Positions 19,300 through 28,658 are shown, counted from the stretch's first letter. The stretch is 64,000 nt of DNA from Amphibacillus marinus (GCF_900110345.1 NZ_FODJ01000008.1:62001-126000), one strand, 5' to 3'. Made by a program: numbers and translations. The notes: generated from the sequence alone by a model not told the origin.

Positions 19300-19884
19300 A
19301 TGGATTGGTTCGAAAAATTAAACGAATATTTTCCGATACATGAAATGAAATCAAAGGAACATATGGAGAGATTACTTAAGGATAAAAGTGATATTTATTA
19401 TAAAGATGAAGGTACCGAACACGTTATGATGTATGCTGAATTCCCTGAATTTATCTTTATTGATTACTTGTATGTCTCAGCTAGCTCACGTGGGAAAGGG
19501 CTCGGGCATCAATTAATTACAAAGCTTAAGGACAAAACAAAACCAATTATTCTTGAGGTTGAACCAATTGATTACCGTGATTCTGACTCAGCAAAAAGGC
19601 TGCATTTTTATAAGCGTGAGGGCTTTAAGCACGCGAAATCAATTGGCTACAACCGCCTGTCGCTAGCAACAAATGAGAATAGCAAGCTAGAAATTCTTTA
19701 CTGGTCCCCAACTAATGAAGATGAAGCGGTAATATATCAGCAAATGAGACATATGTATGAAAAGATTCATACATATAAGGATGAAGAAATTTATGGGCAA
19801 GCTTACCAAAAGGTAGAAGATGTATTGTCTTATAATCATACGAAAGAGTTAACCGATATACTTAATCAGCTTGAGGAGGATTAA
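19300..19884 (+). CDS. yjbC: GNAT acetyltransferase YjbC
   Basis: A 194-aa protein with an N-terminal GNAT fold. The acetyl-CoA loop is SASSRGKGLGHQLI (R/Q-x2-G-x-G/A type), and the RLHFYKREGFKHAKSIGY segment is typical of the family. The C-terminal 70 residues are a helical extension. In B. subtilis yjbC lies immediately upstream of spx and is cotranscribed from stress promoters. Here spx follows after 280 bp, so an independent spx promoter is likely. The acceptor substrate is unknown. Confidence 0.85.
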   Translation: MDWFEKLNEYFPIHEMKSKEHMERLLKDKSDIYYKDEGTEHVMMYAEFPEFIFIDYLYVSASSRGKGLGHQLITKLKDKTKPIILEVEPIDYRDSDSAKRLHFYKREGFKHAKSIGYNRLSLATNENSKLEILYWSPTNEDEAVIYQQMRHMYEKIHTYKDEEIYGQAYQKVEDVLSYNHTKELTDILNQLEED

Positions 19885-20164
19885 AAAGATTGCTCTTATT
19901 TAATCGGGAAAAAAGAAATTTAGATGAGAATCATTTTTTCGGTAATAAAATGTTTAAAGTAAATTTAATACGGGTATATTCTTTTCAACGAGCAAATCTA
20001 TACGAGCATTTGTGTAATTTGTAAGTAATTTTTAGTTATCCCCTATCGTAATAAGATCAGGTATAGTATACTAATATTAGTAGAATTAAATTAAACTTAT
20101 TTTAATTTAATAAGAAATCAAAATTATTTAAATTAAATACATTTTTTATGAGGAGTGAAGTAAA

Positions 20165-20560
20165 ATGGTAACACTTTATACCTCACCAAGCTGTACATCT
20201 TGTCGGAAAGCAAAAGCATGGTTAGAAGAGCATGATATTCCTTATCATGAAAGAAACATCTTCTCCGATACGTTGTCCATTGATGAGATCAAGGAAATAT
20301 TACGTATGACCGAGAATGGGACAGATGAAATTATTTCGACGCGCTCAAAAGTATTTCAGAAGCTTGAAGTTGATATTGATCAGATGCCTTTGAAGGATCT
20401 AATTAACATTATTCAACACAATCCAGGCATTTTACGTCGTCCAATTATCATTGATGAGAAGAGACTTCAAGTTGGTTACAACGAAGATGAAATTAGAAGA
20501 TTTTTACCGCGTAAAGTGAGAACTTATCAGTTAAGAGAAGCACAAAAGATGGTTAACTAA
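20165..20560 (+). CDS. spx: redox stress regulator Spx
   Basis: A 131-aa ArsC-like protein that binds the RNA polymerase alpha C-terminal domain and redirects transcription under disulfide stress. The CxxC redox switch is C10-TS-C13 in [16 protein letters not shown]. The [27 protein letters not shown] segment that forms the polymerase-binding and family core is present. mecA, coiA, pepF and the adaptor gene spxH follow in the same order as in B. subtilis. Confidence 0.97.
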   Translation: MVTLYTSPSCTSCRKAKAWLEEHDIPYHERNIFSDTLSIDEIKEILRMTENGTDEIISTRSKVFQKLEVDIDQMPLKDLINIIQHNPGILRRPIIIDEKRLQVGYNEDEIRRFLPRKVRTYQLREAQKMVN

Positions 20561-20577
20561 TTTAGACAATTTTATTT

Positions 20578-20608
20578 AACGCAACCTGTAGTGTGGGTTG
20601 CGTTTTTG
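20578..20608 (+). terminator. terminator of spx
   Basis: A 9-bp stem AACGCAACC with GGTTGCGTT followed by a T-run. Confidence 0.85.
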
Positions 20609-20617
20609 CATTCTATT

Positions 20618-20796
20618 GGTTGTATATCAAATAGCGTTGGTGAGATAATTTCCCAAGATTAGGATGAAGCAAAAAAAGAGCCGACTCTTGTGGGAATAGC
20701 ACGTGTCCGAAAACCCCACAAGAAAATGGTGTTTGCTTTCTGATTTGCTGGAGCAATACAAACATTTGCTTAACCAACGCTATTTGATGAAGAACC
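20618..20796. mobile_element. ISL3-related MITE, copy B1
   Basis: A 179-bp non-coding element with 24-bp terminal inverted repeats, 21 of 24 matching. The inner 16 bp, ATCAAATAGCGTTGGT, are perfect. It is flanked by perfect 8-bp direct repeats ATTCTATT (20610-20617 and 20797-20804). The right end, read inward, begins GGTTCTTCATCAAAT, close to the local ISL3 end GGTTCTACGTCAAAT, and 8 bp is the ISL3 duplication size. The interior has AGCCGACTCTTGTGGG and no plausible gene. Confidence 0.88.
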
Positions 20797-20928
20797 ATTC
20801 TATTTCAATGAATTAGGTGACATTTATTGTAGAATAAGTTAAAATAGATATTTAGAGAAGCTACCAACTCTATCTTTAATGAAAGTCTTACTAAATGTAA
20901 ATTGACCTTTTCGAAGGGAGTGTTATAG

Positions 20929-21612
20929 ATGGAAATAGAGAGAATTAATGAGAATACCGTTAAATTTTATATCTCATATTTAGATATTGAGGATCGTGGG
21001 TTTAACCGGGAGGAAATTTGGTACAACCGTGAACGAAGTGAACAGCTCTTCTGGCAGGTGATGGAGGAAGCTGATAATAAGGAAGATGATTTTGACATTG
21101 ACGGTCCACTCTGGATACAAGTCCAAGCGATGGAAAAGGGGCTTGAAATAACAGTAACGAAGGCACAAATTTCAAAAGACGGTCAAAATCTAGAGCTGCC
21201 AATTGAATCTTCAAATATAGATAAACAGTTTGATGATAAGCTTGATGAATTATTAGATAACAAGTTTGGTCAGAAATCTGAAGATGATCTTGAGGATGAC
21301 GAGGTAGATACTGAAGATGTTTTAATTAATATTATTGAGTTTGCTGATTTTGAAGATGTAATACAATTAAGCTATGGCTTAGAAGATTCATCAGAGTTAA
21401 ATAATACAGTTTATCATTATCAAAACAGCTATTATCTTGTTTTTCAATTTGATAATGAGGAATTATCTAACAAGACAAGAGAAGGCTTAATTAGTAGAAT
21501 ATTCGAGTATGGTAGGAAGTCTAGTGTAGCATCTGCTTTAATTATTGAATATGGCAAAGTTATTTTTGAGGATAATGGTTTGGAGCAAGTAAAAGAATAT
21601 TTTAATCGCTAG
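20929..21612 (+). CDS. mecA: ClpC adaptor protein MecA
   Basis: A 227-aa adaptor that delivers substrates such as ComK to ClpCP and assembles the ClpC hexamer. The N-terminal substrate-binding domain starts MEIERINENTVKFYISYLDIEDRGF. An acidic linker (about residues 115-130, EDDLEDDEVDTED) leads to a C-terminal ClpC-binding domain with FEDVIQLSYGLEDSSELNN and YGRKSSVASALIIEYGKVI. Length is close to B. subtilis MecA. AAGGGAG precedes the ATG. Confidence 0.96.
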   Translation: MEIERINENTVKFYISYLDIEDRGFNREEIWYNRERSEQLFWQVMEEADNKEDDFDIDGPLWIQVQAMEKGLEITVTKAQISKDGQNLELPIESSNIDKQFDDKLDELLDNKFGQKSEDDLEDDEVDTEDVLINIIEFADFEDVIQLSYGLEDSSELNNTVYHYQNSYYLVFQFDNEELSNKTREGLISRIFEYGRKSSVASALIIEYGKVIFEDNGLEQVKEYFNR

Positions 21613-21613
21613 G

Positions 21614-21650
21614 CAAAAGCTCTAAGTAATGAGCTTTTGTCTTTTTTGTC
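21614..21650 (+). terminator. terminator of mecA
   Basis: A 9-bp stem CAAAAGCTC with GAGCTTTTG followed by TCTTTTTT. Confidence 0.85.
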
Positions 21651-21694
21651 TGTTTGATTCTTAGTAGAGTATTAAGATTGATTATGGATGTTGT

Positions 21695-22112
21695 CTATAA
21701 CTTACCTTACTTTGTGAAGAAATGCGCACCAAAAGTGGATCTTAAGCTCATCCTGATTCCACAGGAGTCGCACCCTTTGCTTATCTCCACTTGGTTGGGT
21801 ATGCATCATGAATGAATCCGTTCAAAATCAGGAGTAGAAGCAGAAATAGCGCTTATTAGCGGTCATCGAGCTAAGGGACTGGAATGTGCTGCTTCGAAAA
21901 CCGAATGCTACTATCCTCACGACCGACAAGGTGTCGCGCTAATACTTACAGAAAGCGGAACATATCTCCCCTTAAGATTAATAACGATAGCTTTATAAGA
22001 GAGGAATTATTTCTCAAATTAGCTACTGGTCATGTCAATACGTTGACTTAATCCTTTGTCCACCCTTCAGCTAGCTTAGCTGAACCTTACTATATTGATG
22101 CGAAAGTTGAGT
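21695..22112. repeat. family A repeat, copy A3
   Basis: Matches the right two-thirds of A1 from ACTTTGTGAAGAAATGCGC to TTGATGCGAAAGTTGAG. Scattered substitutions and small indels break any shared reading frame. The left end is missing. It fills most of the gap between mecA and coiA. The remaining AT-rich 180 bp before coiA show no other feature. Confidence 0.7.
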
Positions 22113-22289
22113 AACTTGGTAAATGAAGATATTAAGTTAAGCCTTTTTAGTATCCGCTAAGCTTAACAGTATTTTCTACCTTTCCCTGAGTACTGTAATA
22201 GTAAAAAGTATGAATTGATTTAAACAGATAGTGCTAGTATATTTAAACAAGGTATTTCTTAACAATGATTACTTGAGAGAGGGTAAACG

Positions 22290-23483
22290 ATGCTACAAGC
22301 TTTAAATGATCAAGGTTTTCTTGTTACGCCAGGTTTATTTAAGCAAGCTGAAATAATTAGGCTAAAGCTTTTACACAGCAAGTACTATTGTCCTTCTTGT
22401 CGAAAGCCTGTTACTTTAAAAGCAGGATCAAAGTATATTGCCCATTTCGCCCATGAATCGACAGCAATATGTATAAACCACTCTGAGGAAGAAGGGTTAT
22501 ATCATGCTCAAGGTAAGCTGCAATTGTATCAGTGGCTCCTAGCATCACGGTTAGTGCAGCATGTTCAGCTCGAATGCTATTTTCAAATAATAAAACGTAG
22601 AGCTGACTTGTCCTTTCAGCTTGAGGGTGCTAAACGTGTTATTGAGTTTCAGTGTGCAGCAATTTCGGCAACAGAGATTATTACCAGGACAAGAGACTAT
22701 CAGACTATTGGTATTCAACCAATCTGGATTCTAGGTGCAAATCAGTTAAAGCGTGTAAATAGCGCAACAATTCTCCTTAGTAAGACACAAGAGCATTATT
22801 TACAAATGAATGATTACCAAGGAGGGGCATGGCTGCTCTTCTATTGTTCTAACAGTAAAAAAATGATTAAGCTTAACAACACTTGTTTAACCGGAAAGCA
22901 GAGAACCGTTGGCAATCTAAACGTGTACAGCCTTTATCAAACTGATATAAGTAGACTGCTCCAGGAAAAGGACACGTTTCTCATAAATGAGCAGTGGTTG
23001 TATGAAAAGAAACGATTTCGGATGGCTACTCCTAGCAGGTTGGCCAAACAAGATAAGCAATTTCAGGTTTGGTTATATCAAAGTCAGTTGCATCGTTCAG
23101 TCTTATCTAGCTGGGTGGGTCTTCCAGTCAAGGGTCAGCATTTGCTTAATTGCTCGATTTGGGAATGGCAGGCACGTATTTATTATGATTTTTTCAAAAG
23201 AAATAAACGATTCTCCTTAAAACAACTTCAGCTTTATATCCAACCCTTCAAACGTGATAAACAGCAGTACTTACTTCTCAAAGCTCAATCCGATCCCATT
23301 TCTGAGTATCTTAACTATTTTCTTATGTTAGGTCAACTTGTTTATCAAAATAGTACGTATTGCTGGAAAGGGAGCATTCGTACTTACAAAACACTTGATG
23401 TAGCACTTAGAAAAGATCTCCAACTCTGTTCATTATTAAATAAAGCCCTTCAAGAAAAAATTTGTTCGCATAGATTAAAATAA
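22290..23483 (+). CDS. coiA: competence protein CoiA
   Basis: A 397-aa CoiA family protein. An N-terminal zinc-finger-like part has CPSCRKPVTLKAG and HFAHES. The nuclease-like core contains RADLSFQLEGAKRVIEFQCAAISATEI, with the D-x(n)-E-x-Q pattern of the restriction-endonuclease fold. The C-terminal half is poorly conserved. In Gram-positive competence CoiA acts on incoming DNA during recombination. The location between mecA and pepF matches B. subtilis and supports a conserved transformation apparatus. Confidence 0.93.
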   Translation: MLQALNDQGFLVTPGLFKQAEIIRLKLLHSKYYCPSCRKPVTLKAGSKYIAHFAHESTAICINHSEEEGLYHAQGKLQLYQWLLASRLVQHVQLECYFQIIKRRADLSFQLEGAKRVIEFQCAAISATEIITRTRDYQTIGIQPIWILGANQLKRVNSATILLSKTQEHYLQMNDYQGGAWLLFYCSNSKKMIKLNNTCLTGKQRTVGNLNVYSLYQTDISRLLQEKDTFLINEQWLYEKKRFRMATPSRLAKQDKQFQVWLYQSQLHRSVLSSWVGLPVKGQHLLNCSIWEWQARIYYDFFKRNKRFSLKQLQLYIQPFKRDKQQYLLLKAQSDPISEYLNYFLMLGQLVYQNSTYCWKGSIRTYKTLDVALRKDLQLCSLLNKALQEKICSHRLK

Positions 23484-23631
23484 GAATAGATAAGCTATGC
23501 ATAAAAGTTTTTTAAGAATCTCGTTTATAAAAAATGATAATGTTTCGATTTTGTATTATAATGGATTTTATAGTACATGTGTGACATTTCAGAAAATTCA
23601 AATTTAATAGTTCTTTTGAGGAGGAAAAATA

Positions 23632-25455
23632 GTGACAAAATCAAGTGCAGCTGAAAAATTACAAACACGAGATCAAATAGCCAAGGAAAGAACGTGGCGC
23701 TTGGAGGATATATTTACTACAGATGACAGTTGGGAAAAAGAAAGAGAAGAATTGGCTGCTGAACTAGATAAGTTTGCGCAATATCAAGGTAAGTTGGCAG
23801 ATTCGGCAGAGCAATTGCTTCGTCTGCTTCGCTTCGAGGACGAGGTTTCGGAACGAATTGGGAAGCTTTATACATATGCCCATATGCGCTATGATCAAGA
23901 TACGACTAATGCATTCTATCAGGGTTTAAATGATAAAGCACAAACTTTATACGCCAAAACTGCCAGTGCTATGAGTTTTGTAGTACCTGAAATATTGCAA
24001 ATCCCTGAGCAGCAATTAGCAAAATTTTTAAATGAAGAGCCAGATTTACTGCATTACCGTAAGGTTCTAGATGACATTACGCGCCAGCGTGAGCATATCT
24101 TATCGGAAAAAGAAGAGGCTTTACTTGCTCAGGTTAGTGAGGTAACAAATAGTTCTTCAAAAACGTTTGGAATGTTAAACAACGCCGATCTTACCTTTCC
24201 TACTGTAAGGAATGAAGATGGAAAGGAAATAGAGCTAACACATGGTCGCTATATTAATTTTTTGGAGTCAGCAAAGCAATCTGTTCGGAGAGATGCATTT
24301 AAGGCAATGTATGATACGTATGAAAAGTTTATTAATACTTTTGCCTCAACCTTATCAGGGCAGGTTAAGAAGGATAATTTTTACGCAAAGGTAAGAGGCT
24401 ATCAATCAGCGCGCGAAGCGGCTCTAGATAATAACAACATACCGGAATCAGTTTACGACAATTTGGTAGAGGCTGTGAATAACCGACTTGGGTTACTGCA
24501 CCGTTACGTCGCATTAAGAAAGAAGATATTAGCACTAGACGAGTTGCATATGTATGATTTGTATACGCCCCTTGTTCAGGATATCGATGCTAAATATTCC
24601 TATCAAGAAGCACAGGAACTACTTATTAATGGGCTTGAGCCATTAGGTGAGGAATATATATCGCGACTTAAAGAGGGCTTTAATAATCGTTGGGTGGATG
24701 TAGAAGAGAATAAGGGGAAGCGGAGTGGTGCCTATTCTTCCGGTACTTATGGAACAAATCCGTATATCCTCATGAATTGGCAAGACAATTTAGATAATGT
24801 GTTTACACTTGCCCATGAATTTGGTCATTCTCTTCATAGTTATTATACAAGGGAGACTCAGGCTTTCAGGTACGGTAACTACTCAATTTTTGTGGCTGAA
24901 GTTGCGTCTACTTGTAATGAAGCGCTTTTAAATCAATATATGGTTAATCATTCGAATGATTCTAAAGAAAAACTGTATTTACTTAATCATTTCTTAGATG
25001 GATTTCGTGGTACGGTCTTTCGTCAGACCATGTTTGCAGAATTTGAACATATTATTCATCAGTTAGAGCAGAATGGCGAAGCGTTAACACCAGAGAGACT
25101 CTCTTCAGAATACTATGATTTAAACAAAAAATACTTTGGTGAAGAAGTTATTCAGGATGAGCAGATAGCTTTAGAATGGGCACGAATTCCTCATTTTTAT
25201 TACAATTACTATGTGTATCAATATGCTACCGGTTATGCGGCTGCCCAGTCTTTAGCTGCTCAAATCCTCTCAGAGGGCGACGAAGCTATTGCTCGTTATT
25301 TTGGCTTTTTGAAGGCAGGTAGTAGTGATTATCCAATAGCTGTTTTGCAAAAAGCAGGAGTAAATATGACAGACAAAGCACCTATTCTACAAGCTCTTGA
25401 CGTTTTTGAAGAGAAACTAAATGAAATGGAAGAACTGTATAATGAAATTGTCTGA
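23632..25455 (+). CDS. pepF: oligoendopeptidase F (M3 family)
   Basis: A 607-aa cytosolic zinc peptidase that cleaves short peptides. The metal site is AHEFGHSLHSYY, with H395, E396 and H399, and a downstream Glu in the VAEVASTCNEALL helix acts as third ligand. Length matches PepF of B. subtilis. It starts with GTG behind GAGGAGG at ideal spacing. It is a single gene between coiA and the small membrane protein. Confidence 0.97.
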   Translation: MTKSSAAEKLQTRDQIAKERTWRLEDIFTTDDSWEKEREELAAELDKFAQYQGKLADSAEQLLRLLRFEDEVSERIGKLYTYAHMRYDQDTTNAFYQGLNDKAQTLYAKTASAMSFVVPEILQIPEQQLAKFLNEEPDLLHYRKVLDDITRQREHILSEKEEALLAQVSEVTNSSSKTFGMLNNADLTFPTVRNEDGKEIELTHGRYINFLESAKQSVRRDAFKAMYDTYEKFINTFASTLSGQVKKDNFYAKVRGYQSAREAALDNNNIPESVYDNLVEAVNNRLGLLHRYVALRKKILALDELHMYDLYTPLVQDIDAKYSYQEAQELLINGLEPLGEEYISRLKEGFNNRWVDVEENKGKRSGAYSSGTYGTNPYILMNWQDNLDNVFTLAHEFGHSLHSYYTRETQAFRYGNYSIFVAEVASTCNEALLNQYMVNHSNDSKEKLYLLNHFLDGFRGTVFRQTMFAEFEHIIHQLEQNGEALTPERLSSEYYDLNKKYFGEEVIQDEQIALEWARIPHFYYNYYVYQYATGYAAAQSLAAQILSEGDEAIARYFGFLKAGSSDYPIAVLQKAGVNMTDKAPILQALDVFEEKLNEMEELYNEIV

Positions 25456-25490
25456 ACTATACAAGGTGATTAGTTAAGCTATTGTGTAAA

Positions 25491-25670
25491 TTATTTAAAG
25501 CCTTTGAATGTACGACGGTGCAAAAGGCTATTCATGATAAAATGAATAACGAAAAATAAAACGGGTAGTGTAATAAACAGTGGAATAAGCCTCATTAGAC
25601 CTAGTAAGTTTAGGTAGAGTGCTAATGCTAAGATAATACTTGCTATAACAAAGTGTAGTAACCTTTTCAT
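25491..25670 (-). CDS. small two-helix membrane protein at the yizD position
   Basis: A 59-aa protein from the ATG at 25670. A GTG four codons upstream is crowded by its ribosome site. Two hydrophobic helices (LLHFVIASIILALALYLNLLG and LIPLFITLPVLFFVIHFIM) precede a basic tail (RRTFKGFK). In B. subtilis the small gene yizD lies here between pepF and roxS, so position suggests a counterpart, but I cannot confirm homology. Function is unknown. Confidence 0.55.
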   Translation of the reverse strand: MKRLLHFVIASIILALALYLNLLGLMRLIPLFITLPVLFFVIHFIMNSLLHRRTFKGFK

Positions 25671-25850
25671 AAGCCATCTCACATCCTTGATTATTTTAGT
25701 AAGTTACATCGATTAAAGATTAATTATATGAAAAAGCAATAACGTTTGATTAATAAATGACTGTCTATCGGTGTGTTAATAAAGCTAAAGATCATGATGA
25801 AATGTTAATTAATCATATGAAGCCTAGATAAGAAATAGAAGTATGACAGT

Positions 25851-25903
25851 TTTGTGACACATAAAGGAAAACTATTGAAAGATAAGATAAAAATTGTTAT
25901 ATT
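25851..25903 (+). promoter_or_regulatory. roxS promoter with ResD-like site
   Basis: TTGAAA (25875-25880), a 17-nt spacer and TATATT (25898-25903) form a strong sigma-A promoter. TTTGTGACA (25851-25859) about 55 bp before the start site resembles the ResD consensus TTTGTGAAT. ResD activates roxS in B. subtilis. Confidence 0.72.
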
Positions 25904-25909
25904 AAGATT

Positions 25910-26028
25910 GTGAGATGTTTAACAAACAAAACCCCTTTGTTTGATCTGAAACTTTCTCCCATCCCCCCATGGTAGAGCGAATCTACCATGGTAAAGCGTA
26001 CATTCTAGTGATGTACGCTTTTTTTTTC
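25910..26028 (+). ncRNA. roxS: RoxS/RsaE regulatory small RNA
   Basis: About 119 nt. It has the conserved 5' hairpin CAAACAAAACCCCTTTGTTTG, then the C-rich single-stranded seed CTTTCTCCCATCCCCCC, a CCATGGTAG/CTACCATGG hairpin (25967-25991) and a terminator AAGCGTACAT/ATGTACGCTT followed by eight T. The two C-rich seeds are the hallmark of RoxS (RsaE in Staphylococcus), which pairs with Shine-Dalgarno sequences of central-metabolism and redox mRNAs. Its site beside spxH is the same as in B. subtilis. Confidence 0.93.
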
Positions 26029-26050
26029 GATATAGTTATCAACCTATATA

Positions 26051-26088
26051 AAAAAACCTTGAATTTAATAAAAATTCAAGGTTTTTTT
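26051..26088 (-). terminator. terminator of spxH
   Basis: A perfect stem (AAAAACCTTGAATTT with AAATTCAAGGTTTTT) overlaps the last codons of spxH. The A-run at its left supplies the U-run on the minus strand. It also backs up RoxS termination from the other side. Confidence 0.8.
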
Positions 26089-26975
26089 ATATAGCGCCAA
26101 AATATTTCATTTTTTACAGGAACGCGCTGTACCAATTGCATTAATTGTAGTTTTTTCATCTCGCTACAGGCTTTCTCATGTGACCAATCGTAAATAATAG
26201 CAATTTCGTGTGTTCCAATGAATTGAAAGTGTTTAGTTAGTTCCTCCAGAGTCGGTTTGTCCATGGGTGCTACTTCCCTTTGTAATAATTGCCTTAACAC
26301 TTTGACATACACTTCATAGCGATAGGCACCTGAAAGCTTTAACCCTTCTTCCTCTTCTTCCTCATTAAAGAAAACAATTGAAGGTGTTTGATCAATTTCC
26401 ATTTCACCAGATAATTTCAAATCACATTGAAGAGCTTTAGTTGCTGATTTAGAATGTAAGTCACCTTTAAACTCTTCAAGGTCTAATTCAGCCTCAGCTG
26501 CAATTCTAATTAATTGCTCATCCTTAGAAATATCTGTTCTATTTAAAAAAATATTTTCTTGTACTTTTCTTAAGTAACGACGTCCTGCCTTGCTACCTTG
26601 TAACTCAGCAGCTTTTATGGCCATTGATACATTGGCAGGAAAGGTAATTGGGTCTTCAATCCAAAGATCACCATCACAACACATGCCAGTCAGCTTAGCA
26701 GTGCGCTCCCATTGCTTTTTTAATTGTTCGGGTGCGCCTAAACAAGCTTGGTTAAGCTTTGACCATTTTCCGCTTAAAATCGGTCGCAATGAAAAAAAAC
26801 GGCCATACTCTAACTGTAATTTCTTTACAATTGGTTCTAAAGACCAAGACTCTGGGCACAATGGATCAATAAATAAATAAATTTCAATGGGTTTTGTTAG
26901 AAGATCAAAGTAGCTGTACTGTGCCTTTGATTCGCTTCTAAGCTCATTAGAAGGCTCAGTTTGTTTGTAGCTCAC
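26076..26975 (-). CDS. spxH: Spx-degradation adaptor SpxH/YjbH with altered cysteine motif
   Basis: A 299-aa DsbA/thioredoxin-like adaptor that in B. subtilis presents Spx to ClpXP. The family core is clear: IYLFIDPLCPESWSLEPIVKKL, then MCCDGDLWIEDP, KAAELQGSKAGRRYLRKVQE and LDLEEFKGDLHSKSATKALQCDLK. The usual CxxC motif is CPES here (C40, S43), so one redox cysteine is missing. The N-terminus also lacks the His/Cys-rich zinc segment I associate with B. subtilis YjbH. Spx itself and RoxS are neighbours. It may bind Spx without the usual redox or zinc control. Confidence 0.9.
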   Translation of the reverse strand: MSYKQTEPSNELRSESKAQYSYFDLLTKPIEIYLFIDPLCPESWSLEPIVKKLQLEYGRFFSLRPILSGKWSKLNQACLGAPEQLKKQWERTAKLTGMCCDGDLWIEDPITFPANVSMAIKAAELQGSKAGRRYLRKVQENIFLNRTDISKDEQLIRIAAEAELDLEEFKGDLHSKSATKALQCDLKLSGEMEIDQTPSIVFFNEEEEEEGLKLSGAYRYEVYVKVLRQLLQREVAPMDKPTLEELTKHFQFIGTHEIAIIYDWSHEKACSEMKKLQLMQLVQRVPVKNEIFWRYIKKP

Positions 26976-27038
26976 ATCGATTCTCCTTTCTAATACATTG
27001 TTGTTATGAATAGTCTAAGTTGTTTAATTACTGAACTT

Positions 27039-27067
27039 ATTGTACCAGTGCAATTGCATTTCATCAA
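27039..27067 (-). promoter_or_regulatory. sigma-A promoter of spxH
   Basis: On the minus strand TTGATG, a 17-nt spacer and TACAAT, placed about 60 bp before the spxH start codon. Confidence 0.65.
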
Positions 27068-27078
27068 ATAATAAGCAT

Positions 27079-27096
27079 TGATAACGATTCTCATTA
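27079..27096. promoter_or_regulatory. Fur-like box upstream of the spxH promoter
   Basis: TGATAACGATTCTCATTA resembles the Fur 7-1-7 palindrome (TGATAATnATTATCA) with two mismatches in the 15-bp core. It lies just upstream of the spxH -35 element. The rest of the 319-bp gap to the CYTH gene shows no gene. Confidence 0.45.
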
Positions 27097-27294
27097 GGCG
27101 GTTTGCATGATTAACTTGTTTTTATGCTGGAAAATAAGAACTTAGACAAAGCAATGTAATTAAGATTAAATTACCTCTTTATTGTTAAAAAAGCATAAGG
27201 AATTGCGTTATCTTAACATTGTTTTTCATGAACATGATCTTAGTCTTCGCTTAAAGTTAGCTTAGATCCAGTCAACCTGAAGAGGAACGTTAGT

Positions 27295-27870
27295 TTAAGA
27301 AGGTAATGTCTGATAAAAGCGAACAATTTTATTTGGTGTGTCTTTTCTAGTAATACTTAGCTTTGTTAAGAGATCATGCATAATGGATTCTGCCAACTTA
27401 ACGGTAGGTGCTTCAACCTCCAATTCATAATCCTCTTTATTATTGTAAATACTGTGATCAAGGGCAAGTAATCCACCAAGATATGATACTTCAATTCGGT
27501 TTGTTTGTAGCATCCCTCCATAAAATAAACCTTCAATTGGTATAGATAATTGCTCAAGCTGGTTTGCAATATTTGTTTTAATAACAGGCTGTTGTTTTAA
27601 CCATTGTTTGCACTCTGCATGTGTTAAAGAATCATGCGTTTCGAGTAAGCCGTCCTTGTGCGGCTGCTTTAATGTTAGGGTATATTGATTATTTTTTTCT
27701 CTAATTCTAAGGGCAGCACCCCGTTTTTTTAGGTCAAAGTTCTTGGTTTCAAAATAGTGATTTACTTGTATAATTGGTTCAATATGACTATGGTTAAGAA
27801 AATCAAGTAAGGCTTCGTATTCCGTTTTGGTTAAAAGATTTTTTCTTTCTATTTCATATTCCTGGTGCAA
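27295..27870 (-). CDS. yjbK: CYTH domain protein (YjbK-like)
   Basis: A 191-aa triphosphate-tunnel protein. The N-terminal signature EIERKNLL is the ExExK metal and phosphate-binding motif, followed by alternating basic and acidic strands (RGAALRIREKNNQYTLTLKQP, YELEVEAP) lining the tunnel. CYTH enzymes hydrolyse inorganic triphosphate or thiamine triphosphate, but the substrate here is unknown. It is divergent from relQ across 129 bp, as yjbK is close to yjbM in B. subtilis. Confidence 0.88.
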   Translation of the reverse strand: MHQEYEIERKNLLTKTEYEALLDFLNHSHIEPIIQVNHYFETKNFDLKKRGAALRIREKNNQYTLTLKQPHKDGLLETHDSLTHAECKQWLKQQPVIKTNIANQLEQLSIPIEGLFYGGMLQTNRIEVSYLGGLLALDHSIYNNKEDYELEVEAPTVKLAESIMHDLLTKLSITRKDTPNKIVRFYQTLPS

Positions 27871-27999
27871 AATCTGTCACTCCCTTTTTGAATCTGAATA
27901 AGCATAGTCGATTATATCATTAATTCTTATTTTTTTGTTTATAGAATTCATTTCTTGCTATGTTACAATAGAATGGATTATATCTGGGGTGGTGAATGA

Positions 28000-28650
28000 A
28001 TGGTAGAAAAGATTAATTGGTCTACTTTTTTAGTTCCGTACACACAAGTTGTTGAAGAATTAAAGGTAAAGCTTAGGGGCGTGCGGACGCAATTTGAAAT
28101 TGAGAAAAAACATTCACCGATCGAACTTGTAACCGGTCGGGTGAAGCCAATTTCTAGTATCCTAGAGAAGGTTGAGCGTAAAGGAATATCAGAAGTTGAT
28201 ATTGAAAATGAACTTCAAGATATTGCTGGTGTTCGAGTCGTTTGTCAATTTGTTGAGGACATCTATACCGTAGTTAATTTACTACGTTCTCGCCATGATA
28301 TTACCATCATTGATGAAAAGGACTACGTGAGTTATAAAAAAGACAGTGGTTATCGTTCCTATCATGTCATTATTAGCTATCCAGTTGCGACAATAAATGG
28401 TGAGAAACAGGTAATTGCAGAAATACAGATTCGTACTTTGGCAATGAATTTCTGGGCAATCAACGAGCACTCTCTTAATTATAAATATAGCGGTCAAATA
28501 CCTAAAGAGATAAAAGCTAGGTTAAAGAATGCAGCAGAGGCGGCCTTTAGATTAGATGAAGAAATGGCAAAGATTAAAGATGAAGTGCAAGAAGCACAAT
28601 TAATATTTCGGAAAGATCGACGACAGAAGCAACGGGGAAGAGAGGAGTAA
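28000..28650 (+). CDS. relQ: small alarmone synthetase RelQ (YjbM/SAS1)
   Basis: A 216-aa stand-alone (p)ppGpp synthetase without a hydrolase domain. Synthetase motifs are [19 protein letters not shown] (nucleotide binding), [18 protein letters not shown] (catalytic Asp region) and [24 protein letters not shown]. It transfers pyrophosphate from ATP to GTP or GDP and forms tetramers in relatives. It heads a tight cluster with nadK and an RluA gene, as yjbM-ppnK-yjbO in B. subtilis. Confidence 0.96.
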   Translation: MVEKINWSTFLVPYTQVVEELKVKLRGVRTQFEIEKKHSPIELVTGRVKPISSILEKVERKGISEVDIENELQDIAGVRVVCQFVEDIYTVVNLLRSRHDITIIDEKDYVSYKKDSGYRSYHVIISYPVATINGEKQVIAEIQIRTLAMNFWAINEHSLNYKYSGQIPKEIKARLKNAAEAAFRLDEEMAKIKDEVQEAQLIFRKDRRQKQRGREE

Positions 28651-28658
28651 GAACTGTG

